From Paenibacillus catalpae (GTDB lineage Bacteria; Bacillota; Bacilli; Paenibacillales; Paenibacillaceae): a stretch of DNA of 64,000 nucleotides. A program made the translations under genes and the position numbers. Under the pieces are notes generated by a model. The model was not told where the DNA came from. It ran no database searches and saw only the letters and a list, made by a program, of their open reading frames with translations. This document shows, in pieces, positions 34,175-42,399 of the stretch. The stretch lies in the NCBI RefSeq assembly GCF_900112695.1, contig NZ_FOMT01000005.1:565957-629956 (forward strand), read 5' to 3'. Each line of letters opens with the position of its first letter. Within the stretch, counting starts at the first letter, position 1.

Positions 34175-34795
34175 TTAGTGGAAGTCACGGAACAAGCCAA
34201 CTACTTTGCCAAGAATCGTAACGGTGTTCAAGCGAATCGGCTCCATTGTGGAGTTCTCCGGCTGAAGGCGGATATGATCTTTCTCTTTGTAGAATGTCTT
34301 CACGGTTGCTTCGTCATCTTCCGTCATGGCAACAACGATATCACCATTGTTGGCTGTCGGCTGCTGGCGGACAATCACATAGTCTCCGTTATGTATGCCG
34401 ACTTCGATCATGCTGTCGCCAACGACATTCAGGATAAATACTTCATCGTCACCGACGAAATGAGCGGATAGCGGGAAGTATTCCTCAATATTTTCAGTCG
34501 CCGTAATCGGCATGCCTGCCGTTACTTTGCCGACAATTGGTACTTGCGCTACAGCTGGGAGGATAATGCCGTCAACACCGTCTTGATCCAAAATTTCGAT
34601 CGCCCGTGGTTTCGTTGGGTCACGTCTGATAAGACCTTTCTTCTCCAGACGATCCAAGTGGCCATGTACGGTGGAGCTTGATGCAAGGCCAACCGCTTCG
34701 CCGATTTCGCGAACAGAAGGCGGGTATCCTTTGTCCCGAACCTCATTCTTAATAAATTCAAGAATCGACTGTTGGCGGTTCGAAATCTTAGACAC
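34175..34795 (-). CDS. lexA: SOS repressor LexA
   Basis: 206 residues. N-terminal winged helix-turn-helix (NRQQSILEFIKNEV, GYPPSVREIGEAVGLASSST). Self-cleavage bond A93-G94 (KVTAGMP), catalytic S128 (VVGDSMIEVG) and K166 (ATVKTFYKE). GTG 34795 is chosen over the long upstream extension, since TTGGAGTG lies eight bases before it and the length then equals other LexA proteins. An SOS box lies in the spacer of its own promoter, so it is autoregulated; yneA diverges from the same region. Confidence 0.97.
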   Translation of the reverse strand: MSKISNRQQSILEFIKNEVRDKGYPPSVREIGEAVGLASSSTVHGHLDRLEKKGLIRRDPTKPRAIEILDQDGVDGIILPAVAQVPIVGKVTAGMPITATENIEEYFPLSAHFVGDDEVFILNVVGDSMIEVGIHNGDYVIVRQQPTANNGDIVVAMTEDDEATVKTFYKEKDHIRLQPENSTMEPIRLNTVTILGKVVGLFRDFH

Positions 34796-34826
34796 GCGAA
34801 TCACTCCAATATAATATTTGAAGAAA

Positions 34827-34855
34827 ATTATAACATAGAACCGGAGTTCGTACAA
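34827..34855 (-). promoter_or_regulatory. lexA promoter (SigA type)
   Basis: On the minus strand TTGTAC (34855-34850), 17-nt spacer, TATAAT (34832-34827). The SOS box 34838-34849 fills the spacer. Confidence 0.85.
34838..34849. promoter_or_regulatory. SOS (LexA) box 1, lexA promoter
   Basis: GAACCGGAGTTC matches GAAC-N4-GTTC and lies between -35 and -10 of lexA. Confidence 0.85.
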
Positions 34856-34890
34856 ACATAAGTTCTTAAAAACAAAAGTTCGCATTTTTG

Positions 34891-34920
34891 TTGACTGCAA
34901 ACATTTGTTCGTGTTATTCT
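34891..34920 (+). promoter_or_regulatory. yneA promoter (SigA type)
   Basis: TTGACT (34891-34896), 18-nt spacer, TATTCT (34915-34920); SOS box 2 lies in the spacer. Confidence 0.75.
34899..34910. promoter_or_regulatory. SOS (LexA) box 2, yneA promoter
   Basis: AAACATTTGTTC, one base off GAAC-N4-GTTC, between the -35 and -10 of yneA. Confidence 0.75.
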
Positions 34921-34937
34921 AAGAACATAAGAAAACA

Positions 34938-34949
34938 GAACAAACGTTC
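34938..34949. promoter_or_regulatory. SOS (LexA) box 3, yneA leader
   Basis: GAACAAACGTTC, an exact GAAC-N4-GTTC match, just downstream of the yneA -10 and overlapping the approach to its ribosome binding site. Confidence 0.85.
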
Positions 34950-34963
34950 GGGGAGCGATAATA

Positions 34964-35323
34964 ATGATCATGAATCCATCTTTTTATAAGAGTATCCATA
35001 AGGAAGAAGCCGTTAAATCTTTCAAGCCGCGGGGCCATAACATGAATCGTCATGCTTTCAAACTTATTGTAAGTGCCACAGTATTCGTTCTTCTCTTTAC
35101 AAGTTTCCTGATGATGCGTACGAATGCTTCATCCGATTATATAGAAGCAGCCGCAATAGATGAGCAGACCGTCGTTGTGTCGGCAGGTGATACATTGTGG
35201 GGGATTGCCGATCGCTTTGTTGACAACTCCAAGGACATTAGACAATACATCTATAAGATCAAACAACGGAACCAATTACGTTCCGCAGAGCTTCAGCCGG
35301 GACAAGTCTTGATTATCCCTTAG
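34964..35323 (+). CDS. yneA: SOS-induced LysM membrane protein, YneA-like division inhibitor
   Basis: 119 residues: a basic N-terminus, one membrane helix (~33-51, KLIVSATVFVLLFTSFLMM) and an extracellular LysM domain (~69-119; VVVSAGDTLWGIADRF to ELQPGQVLIIP). Divergent from lexA with SOS boxes between, exactly as yneA in B. subtilis, where the product blocks cell division during DNA damage. ATG 34964 has GGGGAG eight bases upstream; an inner ATG at 35042 would give a protein closer in size to B. subtilis YneA. The yneB resolvase found in B. subtilis is absent here. Confidence 0.88.
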   Translation: MIMNPSFYKSIHKEEAVKSFKPRGHNMNRHAFKLIVSATVFVLLFTSFLMMRTNASSDYIEAAAIDEQTVVVSAGDTLWGIADRFVDNSKDIRQYIYKIKQRNQLRSAELQPGQVLIIP

Positions 35324-35340
35324 CAGCTATAGATTCAGAT

Positions 35341-35388
35341 GGACAGGAAGTTCGGACACGGGATGTTCGAATCTTGCCTGTCCTTTTG
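35341..35388 (+). terminator. Rho-independent terminator after yneA
   Basis: GGACAGG (35341-35347) pairs with CCTGTCC (35377-35383), with further TTCG/CGAA pairing inside, then TTTTGTT. Confidence 0.75.
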
Positions 35389-35477
35389 TTATTCTTCGAT
35401 CATTGCCTTGACAATTACTCGCGATAAAAGTCAAAATAGGTAGGAAGGATGAGTACTGAGCAAACGAGGTGAATGCA

Positions 35478-35666
35478 GTGGAAGAAATCATCGCGCGTAT
35501 TAATGAATTATCCCGTAAAAATAAGACAGTTGGGCTAACCGAAGAGGAAATCGCTGAACGTGCCGTATTGCGTAAACAATATCTGGACAACTTCAAAAGA
35601 AATTTCCGTCAGCAGTTGGATTCGATTGAAATTGTAGACGGCGATTCGAAGGATGTAACTCATTAA
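35478..35666 (+). CDS. DUF896 protein (YnzC-like)
   Basis: 62 residues, helical and charged: IARINELSRKNKTVGLTEEE, then LRKQYLDNFKRNFRQQLDSI and a VDGDSKDVTH end, as in DUF896/YnzC proteins. GTG 35478 fits the GAGGTG site (35467-35472) better than GTG 35469, which overlaps it. In B. subtilis ynzC follows yneA-yneB in the SOS locus. Here a terminator separates the genes, so SOS control is not assured. Function unknown. Confidence 0.82.
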   Translation: MEEIIARINELSRKNKTVGLTEEEIAERAVLRKQYLDNFKRNFRQQLDSIEIVDGDSKDVTH

Positions 35667-35695
35667 GTTGGTCTAATCTTTATATAGCAAGCAGT

Positions 35696-35718
35696 GACGC
35701 CGTTCCATGAACGGCGTC
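35696..35718 (+). other. Perfect hairpin in the leader of the following membrane-protein gene
   Basis: GACGCCGTT (35696-35704), loop CCATG, AACGGCGTC (35710-35718): a 9-bp perfect stem ending 13 nt before AGGAGG. There is no T run, so a terminator is unlikely; an mRNA 5' structure is possible. Confidence 0.5.
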
Positions 35719-35744
35719 TGCAATATACACTAGGAGGAATAAGC

Positions 35745-36254
35745 TTGTCTCGTACGTGGGAGCGCAAAGTGCGCAAAAATACGAACCAAATCAATAAAGC
35801 GCGTAAAAAGCATGGTGCATCACAGATTGGCACGTCAGCAGCACCCAAGGTAGAGCGGTTTAAAGGCCGCAACTACATATTTCCGATCTTTCTCGTATTG
35901 ATGATCAGTATGTATACCATTCTGGTTACAACGGCTCCGGATTTCGAGCCAACAACGATGTTATGGGTCACGATTGGCTGCTATTTATTCCTTGCGCTGA
36001 TCTTCCTGCTGCGCCGTCCTTACCTCGCGGTAGGCAAGGATTATATCCAAACCCGCAAATTAACGGGTGACAAACAGCTCCATGTGTCAAATATTAAGGG
36101 GATTAGCGTTCAAAAAGGCGCTGTTGTTATTATGCAGCAAAAAGGCGCGAACTGGGTGTTCTCGCGTTTGCTCAACCGTTATCCAACGGATGAAATGAGC
36201 AGCAGACTGCAGGATTTTGCAAAGACACACAACTTGCCTTTTGAAACCAAATAG
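35745..36254 (+). CDS. conserved membrane protein of unknown function
   Basis: 169 residues: a very basic N-terminus (SRTWERKVRKNTNQINKARK), two membrane helices (~46-63 and ~70-90) and a C-terminal cytoplasmic domain (~93-169) with alternating hydrophobic residues resembling a PH-like/bPH2 fold (YIQTRKLTGDKQLHVSNIKG); that resemblance is only an impression. TTG 35745 is chosen because AGGAGG (35732-35737) lies seven bases upstream; an open frame runs upstream without a site. I do not recognise the family. Confidence 0.7.
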   Translation: MSRTWERKVRKNTNQINKARKKHGASQIGTSAAPKVERFKGRNYIFPIFLVLMISMYTILVTTAPDFEPTTMLWVTIGCYLFLALIFLLRRPYLAVGKDYIQTRKLTGDKQLHVSNIKGISVQKGAVVIMQQKGANWVFSRLLNRYPTDEMSSRLQDFAKTHNLPFETK

Positions 36255-36272
36255 AAGAAGAGTAGGAGAGTT

Positions 36273-37070
36273 ATGCGAATTATGGGGAAGCAAGCGGTTC
36301 TATTTGATCTTGATGATACGTTACTGTGGGATGACCGCAGCGTAAAGGAAGCATTCGAGGCAACATGTCAAGCAGGTGCAGATGCTGCTGGCGTTGATCC
36401 GGAGCAACTGGAAGAAGCCGTGCGCAGAGAAGCGCGTGCCCTGTATGAATCCTATGAGACATTTCCGTTCACGAAGATGATTGGTATTAATCCGTTCGAA
36501 GGCCTCTGGGCGAACTTCCGTGAAGGCGAGCAAGAAGAGTTCCGCAAGCTTGAGCAGCTGGCACCTGGCTACCGCAAGGAAGCTTGGACTCGCGGGTTGC
36601 GTTCACTTGGCGTTGATAATCAGGAACTAGGCGAGAAGCTGGCTGAGCAGTTCCCAGCAGAACGCCGCCGTCGTCCGCTCGTTTATGATGAAACTTTCCG
36701 CGTATTGGATGCACTTAAAGGAAAGTACAAGCTGCTCCTCCTTACGAACGGATCTCCGGATCTGCAGCGTGAGAAACTGGCAGGTGTTCCTGAATTGGTT
36801 CCTTACTTCGACCACATCATTATTTCCGGTGAATTCGGAGAAGGTAAACCGGCTGCTTCAATTTTCCGTCATGCTTTGGAACGTCTCGGCATTGAGCCGG
36901 ATCATGGCATTATGGTTGGCGACAAGCTGACTACGGATATTCTTGGAGCGAATACGATCGGCATGACATCCGTATGGGTGAACCGTCATGGTGCTGTACG
37001 CAATGATGACATTATCCCATCGCATGAAATTGCTCATTTGGAAGAATTGCTGCTATTGCTTGAGCAATAA
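36273..37070 (+). CDS. HAD-superfamily hydrolase, YjjG/REG-2-like
   Basis: 265 residues. Motif I VLFDLDDTLLWD (nucleophile D12, acid D14), a helical cap (~25-135), motif II LLLLTNGSP, motif III lysine in GEGKPAASIF and motif IV GDKLTTDILGA. This is the C1-cap HAD class acting on small phosphates such as nucleotides; the substrate is unknown. ATG 36273 is close to its ribosome binding site AGGAG (4-nt gap); ATG 36282 is the alternative. A strong terminator follows. Confidence 0.88.
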   Translation: MRIMGKQAVLFDLDDTLLWDDRSVKEAFEATCQAGADAAGVDPEQLEEAVRREARALYESYETFPFTKMIGINPFEGLWANFREGEQEEFRKLEQLAPGYRKEAWTRGLRSLGVDNQELGEKLAEQFPAERRRRPLVYDETFRVLDALKGKYKLLLLTNGSPDLQREKLAGVPELVPYFDHIIISGEFGEGKPAASIFRHALERLGIEPDHGIMVGDKLTTDILGANTIGMTSVWVNRHGAVRNDDIIPSHEIAHLEELLLLLEQ

Positions 37071-37078
37071 TGGACAAG

Positions 37079-37121
37079 ACAAAGCCCCTCGCCATCGGAA
37101 GATGGAGCGAGGGGCTTTGTT
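37079..37121. terminator. Bidirectional terminator between the HAD gene and mtnD
   Basis: ACAAAGCCCCTCGC (37079-37092) pairs with GCGAGGGGCTTTGT (37107-37120); inner CATC/GATG. Serves both convergent genes. Confidence 0.88.
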
Positions 37122-37129
37122 CTACTTAA

Positions 37130-37669
37130 TCATTTTACGAATGCAGGGTCTTCGAATGGATGAGCAATCCAGCCTTCTGTTTCGATGAAGAGACGTACCG
37201 CTACGATTTGACGGTTATCCATCAACGTAAAGAAGTGAGGAATTCTCTCAGGTACGGAAATAACGTCACCAGCTTCAAGTTCAACATCGAAGTAGCCCAC
37301 TTCTTCTGTCCCTTTGATAACGAAGATACCTTTACCGGCAGTGATGGCACGTACTTCATCTTCTGTATGTGTATGCACGGATTCAAATTTTTTCAGCAGT
37401 TCATCGAGGTTAGGAGTAGCATCGGATAATGTAATGATGTCCCAAGTTTTATAACCGCGGCGACCAGCAAGATCAGTAATTTCTGTATTAAAGGTAGACA
37501 AAACCTCTGCTTTCTCTTCGTCGGAGAGAACAAATTTCTCTTGCAGATGTGCAGGGAGCTTGGATGCATCCCAATGTTCGTACAGAACTTCTTGATTTTC
37601 TAAAAATTCACGTACGTTCTGTTCACCAGAAATACGTTCGTTCGTATTGCGAATGCGGATTTCAGCCAT
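37130..37669 (-). CDS. mtnD: acireductone dioxygenase (methionine salvage)
   Basis: 179 residues, cupin fold. Metal ligands H99, H101 and E105 in VHTHTEDEVRAI and H145 in RIPHFFTL are intact. The enzyme oxidises acireductone from methylthioadenosine recycling to the methionine precursor keto acid (Fe form) or off-pathway products (Ni form). ATG 37669 follows AAAGAGGG on the minus strand. Other mtn genes are not adjacent, but metH diverges from it, pairing two routes to methionine. No S-box riboswitch is seen between them. Confidence 0.92.
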   Translation of the reverse strand: MAEIRIRNTNERISGEQNVREFLENQEVLYEHWDASKLPAHLQEKFVLSDEEKAEVLSTFNTEITDLAGRRGYKTWDIITLSDATPNLDELLKKFESVHTHTEDEVRAITAGKGIFVIKGTEEVGYFDVELEAGDVISVPERIPHFFTLMDNRQIVAVRLFIETEGWIAHPFEDPAFVK

Positions 37670-37711
37670 TCTCAATCCCTCTTTCCCTATAGAAATTAAC
37701 CGATAAGTCCA

Positions 37712-37740
37712 ATTATATAGCAAAAGTAGTCAAATGTCGA
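37712..37740 (-). promoter_or_regulatory. mtnD promoter (SigA type)
   Basis: Minus strand: TCGACA (37740-37735), 17-nt spacer, TATAAT (37717-37712). One mismatch in the -35, perfect -10. Confidence 0.75.
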
Positions 37741-37815
37741 TGGACTGCCTTTTCAGAAAGCGGCTATTCTGTTACACTATTTGTTAATGATTTTCGGAGG
37801 AAGGGTGTACGAAAT

Positions 37816-40800
37816 TTGTTGAAACCGACCATACAAGAATTGATGCAGCAACGGATACTCATCCTGGACGGAGCGATGGGAACGATGATTCAGCAGGCTG
37901 ATCTGACTGCTGATGATTTCGGCGGGGAAGAGCTTGACGGATGTAATGAAATGCTCGTTTTAACGCGTCCGGATGTCATTTCGACGATCCATGAAAAGTA
38001 TCTGGAAGCCGGCGCCGATATTTTGGAGACCAACACATTTGGCGCGACAAGCGTCGTGCTGGCGGAATACGATATCCCGGAAAAAGCACGTGAAATTAAC
38101 CTTGCTGCTGCCAAGCTGGCAAGAGATGCGGCTGATAAATTCTCGACACCTGAACGCCCGCGGTATGTAGCCGGCGCGCTTGGACCAACGACCAAAACGC
38201 TGTCCGTTACCGGCGGCGTAACTTTCGAAGAGCTCGTAGACAGTTATTACGAACAGACGCTTGCACTGATCGAAGGCGATGTGGATGCCATTCTGCTGGA
38301 GACGTCACAGGATACGCTGAACGTAAAAGCCGGGAGTATCGGGATCCGCAAAGCGTTCGAGACTATGAACCGCGAGCTTCCGATTATGATCTCCGGTACG
38401 ATTGAGCCAATGGGGACTACCCTGGCAGGCCAATCGATAGAATCCTTCTACATTTCCCTTGAGCACTTGAAGCCGATTTCTATCGGACTGAACTGCGCAA
38501 CAGGACCGGAATTCATGCGTGACCATATTCGCTCGCTGAGTGAAATTGCCGACACGGCTGTAAGCTGTTATCCTAACGCAGGGTTGCCGGATGAGAACGG
38601 TAATTACCATGAATCTCCAGAATCTCTTGCGCGAAAAATGTCGGCATTTGCGGAACAAGGCTGGTTGAACATCGCTGGCGGCTGCTGCGGGACGACTCCT
38701 GCGCATATTAAGGCCTTGGCCGAGACGATGGCCACTTTTGCGCCGCGTACGCAGTACGGAACTCACCCGGCTGCTGTCTCCGGTATTGAGACGGTATTCA
38801 TTGAAGACGATAACCGTCCGATTATGATCGGGGAACGGACCAATATTTCCGGTTCGCGTAAATTCAAACGTCTGATCAAAGAAGGCAAGTTTGATGAAGC
38901 ATCGGAAATTGCTCGTGCCCAGGTAAAAGGCGGCGCCCATATCATCGATATCAACCTGCAGGATACGGATATCGATGAGGCTTATGCGGTTCACGAATTC
39001 CTTCCGCAGGTCGTGAAGAAGATTAAAGTACCGCTGATGCTTGATTCGACGTATGACCATATTATCGAGCTGGGACTGAAATATTCGCAAGGTAAAGCGA
39101 TTATTAACTCCATTAACCTTGAGGACGGCGAGTCGAAGTTTGAGAAGATCCTGCCGCTTATTCATCAATACGGTGCGGCGGTTGTCATGATTCTGATTGA
39201 CGAGCGCGGACAGGCGGTATCCCGCGAAGCGAAGATGGAAGTAGCGGAACGCTCTTATAACTTGCTTGTTAATAAATACGGAATGAATCCGGAAGACATT
39301 ATTTTCGACCCGAATATGTTCCCGGTTGGCTCCGGTGACCCGCAATATATCGGATCGGCTGTTGAGACAATCGAAGGCATTAAGATGATTAAAGAGAGAT
39401 TCCCGAAAGCGAAGACGATTCTGGGACTCAGCAATATCTCGTTTGGTCTGCCGGATGCCGGCCGCGAAGTACTGAACTCGGTTTATTTGTATCATTGTAC
39501 AAAGGCCGGTCTTGACTACGCGATCGTTAATACGGAAAAACTGGAACGGTATGCTTCGATTCCGGAAGAAGAGCGCAAGCTGGCTGAAGATCTCATCTAC
39601 AATACCAATGATGATACACTAGCTGCCTTTGTTGCCGCTTTCCGCGAGAAGAAAGTCGTGAAGAAAGAGAAGGTATCGAACCTGTCTCTGGAGGAGCGTC
39701 TTGCTTCTTATATCGTGGAAGGGACAAAGGAAGGGCTTATTCCTGACCTTGACGAGGCGCTGAAGAAATATACGGCGCTTGAAGTTATCAACGGACCGTT
39801 GATGCGCGGGATGGAAGAGGTTGGACGTTTGTTCAATAATAACGAGCTGATCGTAGCAGAGGTTCTGCAGAGCGCGGAGGTTATGAAGGCATCGGTAGCT
39901 CATCTCGAACAGTTTATGGAGAAGAATGAATCATCCGTGAAAGGGAAAATCATTCTGGCAACGGTAAAGGGCGATGTGCATGACATCGGCAAAAACCTTG
40001 TCGAAATTATTTTGTCGAATAACGGTTACAAAATTATTAACCTTGGCATCAAAGTACCGCCTGAGCAGCTGATCGAAGCGCAGCGTAAAGAGAATGCCGA
40101 TATTATCGGCTTATCCGGTCTGCTCGTAAAATCCGCTCAGCAAATGGTCGTTACGGCACAGGACTTGCGTAATGCTGGCATCTCTGCTCCAATTATGGTC
40201 GGCGGCGCGGCTCTTACACGTAAGTTCACGAAGACCAGAATCGGCCCTGAATACGATGGCTTAACGCTGTACGCGAAAGATGCGATGGACGGTCTGGATC
40301 TCGCGAACAAGCTGATGGATAACGGGCATCGCAGTCGAATGGAAGAGGAAATGCGCATCTATAAGGAGTCTGGCGGTGAAGCAACCGAAGAGAAAAAAGC
40401 ACAGCCGCAGCTGACGCGCATAGAGCGTTCCAAAATTTCGGTTGATGCGCCTGTCTATATCCCTCCGGATACAGACAGACATATTTTGCGGGATGTACCG
40501 ATTCCGCATATCATTCCTTATGTGAATATGCAGATGCTGCTTGGCCATCACCTTGGCTTGAAAGGCAATGTGGATAACCTTCTTCAGGAAGGCAACGAAA
40601 AGGCCGTTCAACTGAAGGAAACGGTTGACGGAATTCTGCAGGAAGGTACGACGGACGGTATTCTGACGGCAAATGGCATGTACCGGTTCTTCCCGGCTCA
40701 GTCGTCCGGCAATGATATCATCATATACGATCCACAGGATCATTCGAAAGAAATTAAACGCTTCACCTTCCCTCGTCAGCAGGTTGAGCCATTCCTTTGT

Positions 40801-41262
40801 CTGGCGGATTATTTGAAACCGGTAGAGAGCGGAGTAATGGACTATGTAGGCTTCCTCGTTGTAACGGCCGGTCATGGCGTACGAGAGCTTGCTACGGAGT
40901 GGAAGGACAAAGGCGATTATCTGCGTTCACATGCACTGCAGTCGGTGGCCCTTGAGGTCGCAGAGGCAATGGCGGAACGCGTCCATCATATGATGCGTGA
41001 TGTCTGGGGCTTCCCGGATCCGGCATCGATGACCATGAAGCAGCGTTTCGGCGCGCGTTATCAAGGTATCCGCGTATCCTTTGGTTATCCGGCATGTCCG
41101 AATTTGGAAGACCAAGGGCCTTTGTTCGAATTGATGAAGCCGGAGGATATTGGCGTAGAACTGACGGAAGGCTTCATGATGGAGCCGGAAGCATCTGTAT
41201 CCGCGATGGTATTCGCTCATCCGGAAGCCCAATATTTCAACGTTGAAAAAGTAGAACGATAA
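37816..41262 (+). CDS. metH: cobalamin-dependent methionine synthase
   Basis: 1148 residues with the full MetH layout: homocysteine-binding barrel (~1-320; DGAMGTMIQQ, zinc cysteines in GLNCATGP and GGCCGTTP), methyltetrahydrofolate barrel (~335-600; ERTNISGSRKFKRL), cap and B12 domains (~640-860; DVHDIGKN with the lower-ligand His) and the SAM-dependent reactivation domain to the end. The start is uncertain: TTG 37816 follows GGAGGAAGGG (37796-37805); TTG 37819 is an alternative. Two B12-dependent enzymes (with icmF) in one window imply cobalamin synthesis or uptake. Confidence 0.95.
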   Translation: MLKPTIQELMQQRILILDGAMGTMIQQADLTADDFGGEELDGCNEMLVLTRPDVISTIHEKYLEAGADILETNTFGATSVVLAEYDIPEKAREINLAAAKLARDAADKFSTPERPRYVAGALGPTTKTLSVTGGVTFEELVDSYYEQTLALIEGDVDAILLETSQDTLNVKAGSIGIRKAFETMNRELPIMISGTIEPMGTTLAGQSIESFYISLEHLKPISIGLNCATGPEFMRDHIRSLSEIADTAVSCYPNAGLPDENGNYHESPESLARKMSAFAEQGWLNIAGGCCGTTPAHIKALAETMATFAPRTQYGTHPAAVSGIETVFIEDDNRPIMIGERTNISGSRKFKRLIKEGKFDEASEIARAQVKGGAHIIDINLQDTDIDEAYAVHEFLPQVVKKIKVPLMLDSTYDHIIELGLKYSQGKAIINSINLEDGESKFEKILPLIHQYGAAVVMILIDERGQAVSREAKMEVAERSYNLLVNKYGMNPEDIIFDPNMFPVGSGDPQYIGSAVETIEGIKMIKERFPKAKTILGLSNISFGLPDAGREVLNSVYLYHCTKAGLDYAIVNTEKLERYASIPEEERKLAEDLIYNTNDDTLAAFVAAFREKKVVKKEKVSNLSLEERLASYIVEGTKEGLIPDLDEALKKYTALEVINGPLMRGMEEVGRLFNNNELIVAEVLQSAEVMKASVAHLEQFMEKNESSVKGKIILATVKGDVHDIGKNLVEIILSNNGYKIINLGIKVPPEQLIEAQRKENADIIGLSGLLVKSAQQMVVTAQDLRNAGISAPIMVGGAALTRKFTKTRIGPEYDGLTLYAKDAMDGLDLANKLMDNGHRSRMEEEMRIYKESGGEATEEKKAQPQLTRIERSKISVDAPVYIPPDTDRHILRDVPIPHIIPYVNMQMLLGHHLGLKGNVDNLLQEGNEKAVQLKETVDGILQEGTTDGILTANGMYRFFPAQSSGNDIIIYDPQDHSKEIKRFTFPRQQVEPFLCLADYLKPVESGVMDYVGFLVVTAGHGVRELATEWKDKGDYLRSHALQSVALEVAEAMAERVHHMMRDVWGFPDPASMTMKQRFGARYQGIRVSFGYPACPNLEDQGPLFELMKPEDIGVELTEGFMMEPEASVSAMVFAHPEAQYFNVEKVER

Positions 41263-41271
41263 GTGCAAGCT

Positions 41272-41322
41272 AAGCCTCCGTAAGCGCATGCTGGTTCACC
41301 AGCCGCCGCTCTCGGGGGCTTT
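41272..41322 (+). terminator. Probable terminator after metH
   Basis: AAGCCTCCG (41272-41280) pairs with CGGGGGCTT (41313-41321), one G-T pair, enclosing a small CTGG/CCAG stem. The T run is short, so efficiency is doubtful. Confidence 0.5.
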
Positions 41323-41365
41323 CATCCTATAACGTGGCGATTAAGTGTCGTGAGGTGACAGCAGA

Positions 41366-42295
41366 ATGGAAATTTGGTTTCTGGGAACGGGCGCAGGCCG
41401 TCCGATGAAGCATCGCAATGTAACATCCATAGCACTGAGACTGCCGGATCCGGACTGCTCGCTCTGGATGTTTGATGCGGGTGAAGGAACTCAGCATCAG
41501 TTAATGCGCACGCCGCTTAAGCTGGGCAAGCTGGAGGCGTTATTCGTTACCCATTTGCATGGCGATCATACATACGGCATTCCGGGATTGCTCAGTACCC
41601 GGTCTTATGTCGGCGGCAACAGTCCGCTGCAGCTGTTTGGCCCTCCCGGTATCCGGGAGATGATTGAAACAGCACTCACTCTGAGCAGCACACATCTTGA
41701 TTATGAGATCACCTATCATGAAGTATTTGAAGGGGTAATCTATCAGACGGAACGTTACACGGTGGAGGCTTTGCCGCTCGAGCACCGCATTCCTTGCTTT
41801 GGCTACCGCATTACCGAATGCGAAAGCCAAGGCAAATTAAATGTAGAGCTGCTGCAGCAATTAGGTGTTCCTGCGGGACCTTTGTTTGGCCGGATTAAAA
41901 AAGGCGAAGATATTACGCTTCCTGACGGAACCTTGATTCGAGCTGCAGACGTTACGGGAACACCGGTATGCGGAAGAGTTATTGCCATTGCCGGCGATAC
42001 AAAGCCATGCGACAATGCTTCCCGACTGGCACAAAATGCAGATTTGCTTGTGCATGAAGCCACCTTTGCTGCAGGTCAGGAAGAGAAAGCTCATCTGTAC
42101 GGCCATTCCACAACAGTTGAAGCGGCAACAACCGCGAGAGATGCCAATGCGAAACGGCTGATCATGACGCATTTCAGCACCCGGTTTGTTGAGGAAGATC
42201 TTGCGGCGCTTGAAGAGGAAGCCAGAGCGATATTCCCGAATTCCTCAGCTGCTCATGATCTCTATCACACGGAGGTTCCGAGGGTTAGAGGCTAG
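41366..42295 (+). CDS. rnz: ribonuclease Z (tRNA 3' endonuclease)
   Basis: 309 residues, metallo-beta-lactamase fold. Zinc motif H63-x-H65-x-D67-H68 in THLHGDHTYG, preceded by MFDAGEGTQHQLMR, with later ligands in the HEATF and MTHFSTRF segments. It cleaves the 3' trailer of tRNA precursors. ATG 41366 follows GAGGTGACAG. Monocistronic or loosely grouped with the next gene. Confidence 0.95.
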   Translation: MEIWFLGTGAGRPMKHRNVTSIALRLPDPDCSLWMFDAGEGTQHQLMRTPLKLGKLEALFVTHLHGDHTYGIPGLLSTRSYVGGNSPLQLFGPPGIREMIETALTLSSTHLDYEITYHEVFEGVIYQTERYTVEALPLEHRIPCFGYRITECESQGKLNVELLQQLGVPAGPLFGRIKKGEDITLPDGTLIRAADVTGTPVCGRVIAIAGDTKPCDNASRLAQNADLLVHEATFAAGQEEKAHLYGHSTTVEAATTARDANAKRLIMTHFSTRFVEEDLAALEEEARAIFPNSSAAHDLYHTEVPRVRG

Positions 42296-42399
42296 CTTGT
42301 CTGCAGGGCTCCTTACAAATTCATCATGCCTCGGTAATAATCCGTTAATGAAGCCGTATTATGCTGGCCTTAAATCTGCGGGTAAGGGGATGAGGACAG

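Noticed and set aside
37724..37815. SAM riboswitch or other leader between mtnD and metH
   Set aside because: Only 92 nt, with no S-box stems or terminator; just promoter-like elements.
38305..39495. Long minus-strand open frame inside metH
   Set aside because: Shadow of the strongly supported metH sequence; no ribosome binding site or motifs.
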